Shown piece after piece: positions 33,686-41,223 of a stretch of 62,972 bases of DNA. The stretch covers positions 536,723-599,694 of the forward strand of contig NZ_GG749280.1 in assembly GCF_000160555.1 (NCBI RefSeq). Reading direction: 5' to 3'. A program made the translations under genes and the position numbers. The notes beneath the pieces are model-generated. The model was not told where the DNA came from and did no database searches. It saw nothing but the letters and a program-made list of their open reading frames with translations. The DNA comes from Centipeda noxia ATCC 43541 (lineage in GTDB: Bacteria; Bacillota; Negativicutes; Selenomonadales; Selenomonadaceae). Position 1 is the first letter of the stretch; the number at the start of each line of letters is the position of its first letter.

Positions 33686-33756
33686 GCTGCTCCCCCGCAT
33701 GAGTCTCATTGTTGTATGGTACGCCAAAGCCAGCCAAACAGCGCTGTGCACGCACA

Positions 33757-33790
33757 AGCCCCCGAAGCTCAGCTTCGGGGGTTTTGCTTT
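33757..33790 (+). terminator. Terminator of the chemoreceptor gene
   Basis: CCCCCGAAG pairs with CTTCGGGGG around CTCA, followed by TTTTGCTTT. Confidence 0.9.
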
Positions 33791-33881
33791 GGGCAGATCA
33801 GCGCCTGCACGGCCTGCTGTTGAGCGTCATGACAGCCAAAGCCAGCCATGCAGGAAAACAGGAAAAATAAAACACCGCCTA

Positions 33882-33910
33882 TTGACAATCCTCTATCCGC
33901 CCCTTATAAT
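33882..33910 (+). promoter_or_regulatory. Promoter of the metal-export operon
   Basis: TTGACA (33882-33887), a 17-base spacer and TATAAT (33905-33910) make a consensus sigma-70 promoter. Such a strong promoter needs repression, which the adjoining operator can provide. Confidence 0.85.
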
Positions 33911-33914
33911 TATA

Positions 33915-33937
33915 CACATGAATAGTTGTTCATATGT
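33915..33937 (+). promoter_or_regulatory. ArsR/SmtB-type operator
   Basis: The dyad ATGAATAGTTGTTCAT (33918-33933) closely fits the metal-sensing repressor consensus, TGAA and TTCA half sites in an AT-rich frame. It covers the start of transcription just after the -10 box. No ArsR-family gene is present in the window, so the repressor would act from elsewhere. Confidence 0.7.
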
Positions 33938-34005
33938 TGTAAGGAACTGCCGCTAAAGGAAAATCGATCCGATCGGTGCTTCCTTAAATAAAGGAGAAGA
34001 GATTC

Positions 34006-34224
34006 ATGAAGAAGGCATTCAAGATCCGCGAGCTCGACTGCGCCCACTGTGCACAGGAGATCGAGGAGGCAGCATCAAAGGTTGCGGGCGTGAACAAGGT
34101 GTGCGTCAACTTCCTGAGCGAACGCATGACGCTCGACGCCGAGGACGCACGGTTCGACGCGGTACTCGACGAGATCAAGAAGATCGTGAAGACCATCGAG
34201 CCGGACGCTGTGCTCGAAGCATAA
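34006..34224 (+). CDS. Heavy-metal-associated (HMA) domain protein
   Basis: This 72-residue protein is a free-standing ferredoxin-like HMA domain. The metal-binding motif is DCAHCAQE at about residues 10-17, with two cysteines as in CxxC chaperones. It probably delivers or senses the metal exported by the P-type ATPase encoded 22 bases downstream. That ATPase lacks an N-terminal HMA domain of its own, so the domain seems to have been split off as a separate protein. It follows a perfect promoter and an ArsR-type operator. The start follows AAAGGAGAAG. Confidence 0.9.
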   Translation: MKKAFKIRELDCAHCAQEIEEAASKVAGVNKVCVNFLSERMTLDAEDARFDAVLDEIKKIVKTIEPDAVLEA

Positions 34225-34246
34225 TTTCGACGAAGGAGAGGCCGTC

Positions 34247-36103
34247 ATGACGAAGAAGCAAAAACGGATGCTCTGTCGCATCTGCGGTGCGGCAGCGCTC
34301 TTTATCCCCGGCATGATCTTCGAGGAGAGCATGCCCGGCATGATTCTCCTCCTCGCAGCCTACGCGCTGATCGGCTGGGACATCCTCTGGCGCGCCGCGG
34401 TGAACATCCGTCACGGGCGCGTCTTTGATGAAAATTTCCTCATGGCGATTGCAACCGTCGGGGCACTCGCGCTCAGCGACTACTCCGAGGGTGTCGCCGT
34501 TATGCTGCTCTACCAGATCGGCGAGTGGTTCCAGAGCTATGCGGTGCAGCGTTCGCGCCGCTCCATCTCCTCGCTCATGGATATCCGCCCCGATACGGCG
34601 CGCGTTCTGCGCGGCGGTGCTGAGGAGGAGGTATTCCCCGACGAAGTCGAGGTCGGCGCGACGATCGTTATTCGCCCGGGCGAGCGCGTCCCGCTCGACG
34701 GCATCATCACGAAGGGCGACGGCCTGCTCGACACCTCTGCACTGACCGGCGAATCCACGCCGCGCGAGGCGCATGCGGGCGATGAGATCATCAGCGGATG
34801 CATCAACCAGACCGGCGTGCTCGAGGTGCGCGTCACGATCCCCTACGAGGAATCCACGGTCGAACGCATTCTCTCCCTCGTCGAAGAGGCGACGGATAAG
34901 AAAGCGACGACCGAGGCATTCATCACGCGCTTTGCGCGCTGGTATACCCCTGTCGTCGTCATCGCCGCGCTCATTCTCGCCGTCGTCCCCCCTCTGGTCA
35001 CGGGCGATCCCTTTTCCATGTGGGTTTACCGCGCCCTGACCTTCCTCGTCATCTCCTGCCCGTGCGCGCTCGTCATCTCCGTGCCGCTCTCCTTCTTTGC
35101 CGGCATCGGCGGTGCAAGCCGCGCCGGCATCCTCATCAAGGGCGGCAACTATCTCGAGGCGCTTGCCAATGCGGACACCGTTGTCTTTGACAAGACGGGC
35201 ACGCTCACGAAGGGCAGCTTCCACGTGGCAAGCGTCGTCCCTGCCGAGGGTTTTAAGGCAGGCGAGGTTCTCTTCTACGCGGCAAATGCGGAGCGCTACT
35301 CCACCCATCCCATCGGCCGCTCCATCCTGCGGGCGTTCACCGCCGGCGGAAATACAGTGGATGATACGGATGTACATGCGCTGGAGGAAACGGCCGGCCG
35401 CGGCATCTCGGCGCACATCAATGGCCATATCGTCCTGCTCGGCACGCGCAGCCTCCTCCGTGACAACAAGGTCGTCGGTCTCCCCTCTCTCCCGCATACG
35501 GGCGCGGTCTATCTCGCCGTCGACGGCCGCTTTGCCGGTGTCGTCCACGTTTCGGACGAGGTCAAGGAGGACGCGGCAAGCGCAGTCCATGCGCTCAAGG
35601 AGCGCGGCATCGGCGAAACCGTCATGCTCACGGGTGACTCGCGCTGGATCGGCACGAGCGTCGGCAGGAGCCTCGGCATCGACACGATCTATGCCGAACT
35701 GCTCCCGCAGGATAAGGTGACCCAGGTAGAATCCCGCCTCGCAGCGAAAAAGGCGGGAAAGGCCCTCGCCTATGTCGGCGACGGCATCAACGACGCCCCC
35801 GTGCTCGCGCGCGCCGATGTCGGCATCGCGATGGGCGCGCTCGGCTCAGACGCGGCAATCGAGGCGGCGGACGTTGTCCTCATGACCGACGAGCCGAAGA
35901 AGATCGCCGTGGCGATCGATATCGCGCGCAAGACGATGCGCATCGCGTGGCAGAACATCGTCTTTGCCATCGGCATCAAAGCGATCGTACTCGTGCTCGG
36001 CGCCATCGGCTGGGCAGGCCTCTGGGCGGCGATCTTCGCCGATGTCGGCGTCACCGTCCTCGCCATCCTCAACGCCATGCGTGCGCTGCAGGTGAAAGAG
36101 TAA
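34247..36103 (+). CDS. Zn2+/Cd2+/Pb2+-type P1B ATPase exporter
   Basis: This 618-residue membrane ATPase pumps divalent soft metals out of the cell. The CPC metal site is in SCPCALVISVPL, the phosphorylated aspartate in DKTGTLTKG, and HP in STHPIG; the GDGINDAP hinge is present. In the last two helices NIVFAIGIKA and ADVGVTVLAILNAMR carry the Lys and Asp that mark the P1B-2 (ZntA/CadA) class. There is no N-terminal metal domain; the separate HMA protein just upstream probably replaces it. The operon promoter and ArsR-type operator imply induction by metal. Zinc versus cadmium preference cannot be read. Confidence 0.92.
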   Translation: MTKKQKRMLCRICGAAALFIPGMIFEESMPGMILLLAAYALIGWDILWRAAVNIRHGRVFDENFLMAIATVGALALSDYSEGVAVMLLYQIGEWFQSYAVQRSRRSISSLMDIRPDTARVLRGGAEEEVFPDEVEVGATIVIRPGERVPLDGIITKGDGLLDTSALTGESTPREAHAGDEIISGCINQTGVLEVRVTIPYEESTVERILSLVEEATDKKATTEAFITRFARWYTPVVVIAALILAVVPPLVTGDPFSMWVYRALTFLVISCPCALVISVPLSFFAGIGGASRAGILIKGGNYLEALANADTVVFDKTGTLTKGSFHVASVVPAEGFKAGEVLFYAANAERYSTHPIGRSILRAFTAGGNTVDDTDVHALEETAGRGISAHINGHIVLLGTRSLLRDNKVVGLPSLPHTGAVYLAVDGRFAGVVHVSDEVKEDAASAVHALKERGIGETVMLTGDSRWIGTSVGRSLGIDTIYAELLPQDKVTQVESRLAAKKAGKALAYVGDGINDAPVLARADVGIAMGALGSDAAIEAADVVLMTDEPKKIAVAIDIARKTMRIAWQNIVFAIGIKAIVLVLGAIGWAGLWAAIFADVGVTVLAILNAMRALQVKE

Positions 36104-36106
36104 TAC

Positions 36107-36135
36107 TTGCAAACGGCAGATGTGTCTGCTATAAT
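36107..36135 (+). promoter_or_regulatory. Promoter of the antitoxin-like RNA
   Basis: TTGCAA (36107-36112), a 17-base spacer and TATAAT (36130-36135). It begins four bases after the ATPase stop and points into the toxin gene from its 3' side. Confidence 0.8.
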
Positions 36136-36141
36136 GAAGGC

Positions 36142-36235
36142 AGAAAAAAGAGAACCGCTCGATAAAGCGGCTACCCTCTTCACAGTTTTGGATTTAACCG
36201 CTCCCGTTTGGAAGGCAGGGCGGTTATTTCTTTTT
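36142..36235 (+). ncRNA. Antisense RNA, candidate type I antitoxin
   Basis: The predicted transcript of about 94 bases has a 5' hairpin (CCGCT/AGCGG inside an AGAG/CTCT clamp, 36149-36179) and ends in a terminator (AACCGC and CCC against GGG and GGTT, 36196-36225, then ATTTCTTTTT). It has a near-consensus promoter and no open reading frame. It is fully complementary to the 3' untranslated part of the small membrane-peptide mRNA on the other strand and overlaps the last 12 bases of its coding region. This is the layout of txpA/bsrG-like and holin-like type I toxin-antitoxin loci. Confidence 0.7.
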
Positions 36236-36295
36236 AACGCAGATAATGTAGCCAGTGACGAGGATCAGCACAAGGATGAACTCGTAGTAACTCAT
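36224..36295 (-). CDS. Small hydrophobic peptide, candidate type I toxin
   Basis: This 23-residue peptide starts MSYYEFILVLILVTGY and ends in VKKK, a single membrane helix with a lysine tail, like known small holin-like or Fst/TxpA-type toxins. The start ATG at 36295 follows GGGAGGTGG at six bases. A promoter lies at 36374-36401, and the mRNA would run to a terminator at about 36143 (CCGCT/AGCGG, TTCTCTTTTTT), reading through the whole antisense RNA region. The 5' leader (AGAGAACC...TGATAA...GCGGCTAC) is complementary to its own 3' end, so the full-length mRNA could be kept inactive. Toxicity is inferred. Confidence 0.65.
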   Translation of the reverse strand: MSYYEFILVLILVTGYIICVKKK

Positions 36296-36373
36296 ATCGC
36301 ACCACCTCCCACTTACAGGATCGGGGAGATGAAGAACGTAGCCGCCATAGCTTATCAAAGGTTCTCTGTCTCT

Positions 36374-36401
36374 ATTATACACTCATTTGTTCGATAATCA
36401 A
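36374..36401 (-). promoter_or_regulatory. Promoter of the toxin-like gene
   Basis: The minus strand has TTGATT (36396-36401), a 16-base spacer and TATAAT (36374-36379). The mRNA would start near 36367, leaving a leader of about 70 bases. Confidence 0.7.
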
Positions 36402-36415
36402 GTGCAGATTTGTAC

Positions 36416-36447
36416 ACAAAAGCCCCCGACGATGGTCGGGGGCTTTC
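36416..36447 (-). terminator. Terminator of the ahbC-ahbD operon
   Basis: The hairpin AGCCCCCGA/TCGGGGGCT is followed by TTTTG on the minus strand. It lies just after the ahbD stop. Confidence 0.85.
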
Positions 36448-36457
36448 TTATGTCCAT

Positions 36458-37621
36458 CTACGCTTCGCCGCGGCGCCCGTGATAGAGGCACCACGGTTCC
36501 TCTGCCATGAAGTCGCCGCCATGATAGTATGCGGCGCGCGCACGGCAGCCGCCGCACGCCTTCTTGTAGCTGCACGAACCGCAGCCGCCGCCGTAGTCGA
36601 GCGTACGGAGCCGATGAAACACCTCATTCTTCGCCCAGATCTCGTCGAACGGCGTCTCGCGCACATCGCCGAGCTCACGGCTCAAATATGCGCATGGCTG
36701 CACCTTGCCACGCGGGCTGATGATGCAGTATGTCAGCCCCGCGAGACACCCGCGCGTAAAGCGCGTGTGCACGCCGAGCTGGTCGGCGATTCGCAGGAAC
36801 TGCGGCGCACAGGTCGGTTTCAGCTCGATGTCCACCGTCTCCTGCTTCTTCATGATGCGCGAGAGCACATCCTCATACGCCTCCGCGCGCAGCGACTCCT
36901 CCTCGATCGTCTCCGCGCGTCCCGTGGGCACGAGGAAGAAAAAGTGATGCGCACGCGCCCCGATCTCCACGGCAAAGTCCGTCATCGCCTCGATCTCGTG
37001 TGCGTTCCAGTCCATCACCGTCGTGTGGATCTGGAACGGCAGCCCCACCGCACGGCAGTTCATCATGCCGCGCACGGCACCGTCCCAGCCGCCCGGGAAC
37101 GAGCGGAACGCATCGTGCTTCTGCTTGTCGAGCGAGTCGAGCGAGATGCCCATGCCGCACGCGCCCGCTTCCTTCAGCGCCTTTGCCATCGGCAGGTCAA
37201 TGAGGGTCCCGTTCGTGCCGAACACAGGAATGAGCCCGAGACCGCGCGCATACGAGACGAGTTCGAGGATATCGGGGCGCGTCAAGGGTTCTCCGCCCGA
37301 GAAGATCATGATGCGAAAGCCTGCCTTTGCGATCTCGCGCAGAAGCTTCTTCGCCTCCTCCGTCGAGAGCTCCTCCTCCGCGCGGCAGCCCGCATCGCGG
37401 TAGCAGTGCGCACAGTACATATTGCAGGCGTTCGTCGTGTTCCACGAGATGATCTTCACCCCGCCGCCGAGGACGCCCTTTGGGTGCCCCTTCGGCATTC
37501 CTGCAGGATGTCCGCCGGGATGGCCGCCCGTCGGCGTACCGTGCGGGTGTCCGCCCGCCGGATGGCCGGCAGGATGCAGCTCTGCGCCTATTGCGGCGTG
37601 CGCTGCCATCGGGGCGCTCAC
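36458..37621 (-). CDS. ahbD: Radical SAM/SPASM heme synthase AhbD (NirJ2-like)
   Basis: AhbD decarboxylates two propionates of Fe-coproporphyrin III to give heme b in the siroheme-dependent pathway. The 387-residue protein has the radical-SAM cluster motif NACNMYCAHCYR about residue 66, FSGGEPLTRPD, and C-terminal SPASM cysteines in RGCLAGLTYC and CGSCSYKKACGGC. The first 50 residues are unusual: a flexible His/Gly/Pro-rich stretch (HPAGHPAGGHPHG). The GTG start at 37621 overlaps the ahbC stop (GTGA). The NirJ2 name is used for the same group in Firmicutes; the exact reaction is inferred from pairing with AhbC. Confidence 0.85.
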   Translation of the reverse strand: MSAPMAAHAAIGAELHPAGHPAGGHPHGTPTGGHPGGHPAGMPKGHPKGVLGGGVKIISWNTTNACNMYCAHCYRDAGCRAEEELSTEEAKKLLREIAKAGFRIMIFSGGEPLTRPDILELVSYARGLGLIPVFGTNGTLIDLPMAKALKEAGACGMGISLDSLDKQKHDAFRSFPGGWDGAVRGMMNCRAVGLPFQIHTTVMDWNAHEIEAMTDFAVEIGARAHHFFFLVPTGRAETIEEESLRAEAYEDVLSRIMKKQETVDIELKPTCAPQFLRIADQLGVHTRFTRGCLAGLTYCIISPRGKVQPCAYLSRELGDVRETPFDEIWAKNEVFHRLRTLDYGGGCGSCSYKKACGGCRARAAYYHGGDFMAEEPWCLYHGRRGEA

Positions 37622-38808
37622 AGCGCGGCCCCCGCAACGCCGATCTCTTCATCCGTCAGATAGCAGGACGGATCGGACGCCCAAAAATCCCCCGTCCGCG
37701 CTTCGGCGCGCGTACGGAAATTGCCGTTGCACCAGCTGAGGTATTGACATTTTGCGCAGCGCCCCTTCAGCAGCGGTTTCCGATCCTTCAGCCCCGCGAG
37801 AATCGGATGCGTCACATCCTGCCAGATGTCGCCGAATTTCCGCTCGCGCACATTGCCGAACGTGTGGTGCTGCGTGAACTGGTCGGGATGCACATAGCCG
37901 AGCGGATCGACCTCACCGAACGCGATGCCGGAGCGATTGCCGCCGTTTGCGCCGATCAGCTTCTTGATCTGCTCTGCCCCCGCGTCATTCCCCTCCGCGC
38001 GCGCCTTCAGATACATATAGACCCCGTCACAGTGGTTGTCCACCGTCAGAATTTCCTTTTTGAGGCCGCGCGCCTCAAAATCCTTCGTCCGCGCGATGAT
38101 CGTATCCATCGCCCGCCGCGATTCCTCCGCCGACACGTCTTCATCCATCATCTGCCCGCCGCGCCCCGAATAGACGAGGTGGTAGAAGCAGACACGGTTA
38201 ATCCCCTTCTCCTCGATGAAGTCAAAAATCTTATCGAGTTCCATGATGTTGTGGTGATTGATCGTAAAGCGCAGTCCTACGCGCTGCCCTACGGCAACGC
38301 AGTTCTCGATGCCCTCCATCGCACGCTGGTATGCCCCCCGGACGCCGCGGAACATATCGTTCACATCGGCGAGCCCGTCGAGCGAGATGCCGACGTAGCC
38401 GACGCCGAGATCCTTGATCCGCTGCGCCGCCGCGCGCGTAATGAGCGTCCCGTTCGTCGAGAGCGTCGGGCGCACGCCGCGGTCGCGTGCATACTCCGCC
38501 AGCTCAAAAAAATCGGGGCGGATGAGCGGTTCGCCGCCCGAAAAAAGCAGCACGGGCACGCGAAACTCTGCCAGCCCGTCGATGAAGCGCTTTGCCTCCT
38601 CCGTCGTCAGCTCGCCGTCGTATTTCTGCCCGTCCGAGCACATATAGCAGTGGCGGCAGCGCAGGTTGCACGTGCGCGTCGAGTTCCAGACGACCACGGG
38701 GCCCATCCCCTCTGCTGCGCCGCTCTTCATGCGGTGTGCATTGTGTCCGTAGCGCAGCGCGTCGCCGTAGTACTCATCCATAAAAAGCAGTTTCGTTACG
38801 CTGATCAT
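37618..38808 (-). CDS. ahbC: Radical SAM 12,18-didecarboxysiroheme deacetylase AhbC (NirJ1-like)
   Basis: AhbC removes two acetate side chains from 12,18-didecarboxysiroheme to form Fe-coproporphyrin III, the substrate of AhbD. The 396-residue protein starts MISVTKLLF, typical of NirJ1/AhbC proteins, and has the radical-SAM motif RTCNLRCRHCYMC about residue 45, LFSGGEPLIRPD, and a C-terminal SPASM-type cluster (GRCAKCQYLSWCNGN). The start follows AGGAGAG. It is preceded by a TetR gene 32 bases upstream and overlaps ahbD. No siroheme decarboxylase genes (ahbA/ahbB) are in the window. Confidence 0.87.
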   Translation of the reverse strand: MISVTKLLFMDEYYGDALRYGHNAHRMKSGAAEGMGPVVVWNSTRTCNLRCRHCYMCSDGQKYDGELTTEEAKRFIDGLAEFRVPVLLFSGGEPLIRPDFFELAEYARDRGVRPTLSTNGTLITRAAAQRIKDLGVGYVGISLDGLADVNDMFRGVRGAYQRAMEGIENCVAVGQRVGLRFTINHHNIMELDKIFDFIEEKGINRVCFYHLVYSGRGGQMMDEDVSAEESRRAMDTIIARTKDFEARGLKKEILTVDNHCDGVYMYLKARAEGNDAGAEQIKKLIGANGGNRSGIAFGEVDPLGYVHPDQFTQHHTFGNVRERKFGDIWQDVTHPILAGLKDRKPLLKGRCAKCQYLSWCNGNFRTRAEARTGDFWASDPSCYLTDEEIGVAGAAL

Positions 38809-38840
38809 AGCGCTCTCCTAAATATACACAAAGCCTTTCG

Positions 38841-39467
38841 TTATCCGAGCTGCAGCTCTTCATTGCGCTTGCGGATCCCGTCGAGAAGCAGGCGCGTCTT
38901 GAGCGCGATATTCTCCTGGAACGTGAGGTCGAGGTGGCTGAACGCCGCCGCCTGGTACAGCGAGTGGAACATCTCCGCGATCAGACCGACCGGAACGTCG
39001 CTGCGGATCTCGCCTGCCTCCTGCCCCTCCCGGATGATCTCGGTAAAGACCTGCTTGATCTGCGGCGTCATGCGGCTGCTCTGCGGCTTCCCGTCACGCT
39101 CATCCTCTGCCGTATGCGGCGCCGTATGCTGTGACGCCGAGAGAAAGAGCGGCATAACGAAGCGGTTCTCATCGAGGAACTTCGCCGTCACGCGCGCGCC
39201 GACCTCGAGCAGCTCAAGCGATGTCCGCTCCGCCGCACGTGCCTCCGTGAGTGCCATGCGAATCGTCTCGCCGAGCCTGCTGAGGAGCGAGAACAGGAGC
39301 TCCTCCTTCGAGCTGAAATAATTGTAGAACGTTCCGATGCCGAAATCCGCCGCGCTCATGATATCCGCGACGGACGTCTCCTTATACCCCTTTTTCGAGA
39401 ACTCGCTGATCGCCGCCTCCAGAATCGCCCGGCGCGACTGCATCTTTTTGCGCTCCCGGCGTCCCAT
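38841..39467 (-). CDS. TetR/AcrR-family transcriptional regulator
   Basis: This 208-residue repressor-type protein has an N-terminal helix-turn-helix (RRAILEAAISEFSKKGYKET, then FGIGTFYNYFSSKEELL) and an all-helical ligand-binding domain without a clear relative. The start at 39467 follows GGAAGAG; the open frame runs 33 codons further, across the likely promoter region, and is not used. It is the first gene of an apparent operon with ahbC and ahbD. Two inverted repeats lie just upstream and are likely autoregulatory sites. The ligand could be a tetrapyrrole, but this is inference from position only. Confidence 0.88.
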   Translation of the reverse strand: MGRRERKKMQSRRAILEAAISEFSKKGYKETSVADIMSAADFGIGTFYNYFSSKEELLFSLLSRLGETIRMALTEARAAERTSLELLEVGARVTAKFLDENRFVMPLFLSASQHTAPHTAEDERDGKPQSSRMTPQIKQVFTEIIREGQEAGEIRSDVPVGLIAEMFHSLYQAAAFSHLDLTFQENIALKTRLLLDGIRKRNEELQLG

Positions 39468-39551
39468 TTTCTCTTCCAAAAGAAACTCATCCTTCCTGTC
39501 TAAATCCTGCACCTCTATTATAGCGAATAATTCCATGTTTGAAAAGAGAAA

Positions 39552-39595
39552 ATGAACGCCGTTCATATTTTCATTCTCAACGACCTCATTGAGAA
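39552..39595. promoter_or_regulatory. Two inverted repeats upstream of the tetR gene, probable operators
   Basis: ATGAACGCCGTTCAT (39552-39566) is a 7+1+7 perfect dyad, and TTCTCAA/TTGAGAA (39574-39580, 39589-39595) is a second dyad eight bases away. They lie 85-130 bases before the regulator's start, where a promoter is expected. The second could instead be a hairpin. Confidence 0.6.
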
Positions 39596-39598
39596 CAA

Positions 39599-39626
39599 CA
39601 AAAAAACGCCGGCACGCACCGGCGTT
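39599..39626 (-). terminator. Terminator of tRNA-Arg
   Basis: On the minus strand AACGCCGG pairs with CCGGCGTT, followed by a T run. It ends the tRNA transcript before the tetR promoter. Confidence 0.85.
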
Positions 39627-39641
39627 CTGCTGTCGATATTA

Positions 39642-39719
39642 TGGTGACCCAGGAGGGACTCGAACCCCCGACCCTTTGATTCGTAGTCAAATACTCTAAT
39701 CCAACTGAGCTACTGAGTC
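39642..39719 (-). tRNA. tRNA-Arg (anticodon ACG)
   Basis: The 78-base gene folds as a cloverleaf: acceptor GACTCAG/CTGGGTC, T8-A9, D arm GCTC/GAGT, anticodon stem TTTGA/TCAAA with loop CTACGAA (ACG, decodes CGU and, as inosine, CGC/CGA), and T arm GGGGG/CCCTC with TTCGAGT. The CCA end is encoded. It lies between mtaB and the tetR gene on the minus strand and has its own terminator. Confidence 0.97.
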
Positions 39720-39765
39720 ACGTGTCTTGCGACGGTGACTATAATAGCATCTTTGACGAGGACTG

Positions 39766-41073
39766 TCAAGGATTTTCTTTCGAAACAGGCGTACCCCATA
39801 CGCCGTCGCGGTAGAGCCGCACGAGCCGCATCGGCACGAGCGCGCCGCGTGCGACGGGCGCATCCGTATAGACACGGATATAGGTCTCCGTCAGCCCGTT
39901 CGTCACGCCATCCTCCGCCGTCTCGAACAGCACCTCCGTCACGGAGCCGAGTGCCGCGCGATGATAGTCCTGCGCCAGCTCCTCCGCGAGCGCCTGCATC
40001 CGTGCCGCGCGTTCCTTACGGACGGCGGGCGGCACCTGGTCCGCGCGCTGCGCCGCCGGCGTGCCCCTCCGCGGCGAATACGGGAAGACATGCATCCGTG
40101 CAAACCCCATCGCGCGCACAAAATCCATGCCCGCGGCAAAATCCTCCTCCGTCTCCCCCGGAAAACCGACAATGATGTCCGTCGAGACCGCAACGCCGGG
40201 CACCGCGCGCCGCACATCCGCGATCAGCTGCGCGAACGCCGCCGTATCGTAGTGGCGGTTCATCGCACGCAGCACCGCATCGCTGCCTGCCTGCAGCGGC
40301 AGATGCAGATGCGCCGCAAAGCGCGGCTCCGTCCGTATGAGCTCCAGAAGATCCGCCGAGAGTTCCACCGACTCCAGCGAGCCGAGGCGCAGGCGCCGCA
40401 GCTTCGCCTCTCCGAGTGCCGTGCGGCACGCGTCTGCGAGCGTCGGCCGGGCTGCGAGATCAATGCCGTACGCGCCGAGATGAATCCCCGTCAGCACCAC
40501 CTCGTGAAAGCCCGCCTCCGTGAGCAGATGCATCTCGCGCGCCACAGCGGAGAGTTCGCGCGACTTCACCGGGCCGCGCGCATAGGGAATGATGCAGAAC
40601 GTGCAGAAATTTTGACAGCCGTCCTCGATCTTCAGGAACGCACGCGTACGGTGCGGCATCGAGCGGAGCGGGATATCCTCGAATACGCGCGCCTGCATGA
40701 TGTCCGTGATCGCGCCGATCACGCCCGCGTTCTTCTGCAGCGCCGCCTCCACATAGTCGACGATCTGCGCGCGCTCCTTCGTCCCGATCACCACGCGCAC
40801 GCCCGCGAGCGCACGGATCTCCTCCGGCGCGACCTGCGCATAGCAGCCCGCAACCGCAATGCAGGCGTCGGGGTTCGTGCGTGCCGCGCGGCGGATCAGC
40901 TGACGCGACTTTCGATCGCTCAGATGCGTCACCGAGCACGTATTGATGACGTAGACCTCCGCCGCCTCCTCGAACGGCACGATCTCATAGCCGCGCGCGC
41001 GGAACAGTCCCTCCATCGTCTCCGTCTCGAACTGATTCACCTTGCAGCCGAGCGTCATGAATGCAGCCCTCAA
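39766..41073 (-). CDS. mtaB: tRNA (t6A37) methylthiotransferase MtaB
   Basis: MtaB adds a methylthio group to t6A at position 37 of ANN-decoding tRNAs. The 435-residue radical-SAM enzyme has an N-terminal UPF0004 domain whose three cluster cysteines are in TLGCKVNQ, NTCSVTH and VAGCYAQ. The radical-SAM cluster is CQNFCTFCIIPYARG, followed by LPLQAGSDAVLRAMNR and a C-terminal TRAM domain. I start at TTG 41073, six bases after AGGAGG; ATG 41058 is five codons further in and has no good ribosome site. The tRNA-Arg gene follows it. Confidence 0.93.
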   Translation of the reverse strand: MRAAFMTLGCKVNQFETETMEGLFRARGYEIVPFEEAAEVYVINTCSVTHLSDRKSRQLIRRAARTNPDACIAVAGCYAQVAPEEIRALAGVRVVIGTKERAQIVDYVEAALQKNAGVIGAITDIMQARVFEDIPLRSMPHRTRAFLKIEDGCQNFCTFCIIPYARGPVKSRELSAVAREMHLLTEAGFHEVVLTGIHLGAYGIDLAARPTLADACRTALGEAKLRRLRLGSLESVELSADLLELIRTEPRFAAHLHLPLQAGSDAVLRAMNRHYDTAAFAQLIADVRRAVPGVAVSTDIIVGFPGETEEDFAAGMDFVRAMGFARMHVFPYSPRRGTPAAQRADQVPPAVRKERAARMQALAEELAQDYHRAALGSVTEVLFETAEDGVTNGLTETYIRVYTDAPVARGALVPMRLVRLYRDGVWGTPVSKENP

Positions 41074-41150
41074 GCCGCACCTCCTCTCCAAATATTTTCT
41101 TATTGTATCACAAATCAAAGGCCGGGCAATAAATTTTTCTCCCAAAACTG

Positions 41151-41178
41151 ATGACATTTCCATAAAACACGATATAAT
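41151..41178 (+). promoter_or_regulatory. Promoter of the FliD-tail-like/YjfB pair
   Basis: ATGACA (41151-41156), a 16-base spacer and TATAAT (41173-41178), about 45 bases before the first start. Confidence 0.6.
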
Positions 41179-41223
41179 AAGCATAGGAATGTTATGCCAT
41201 GTACCATGGAGGGGGGAGTATTC

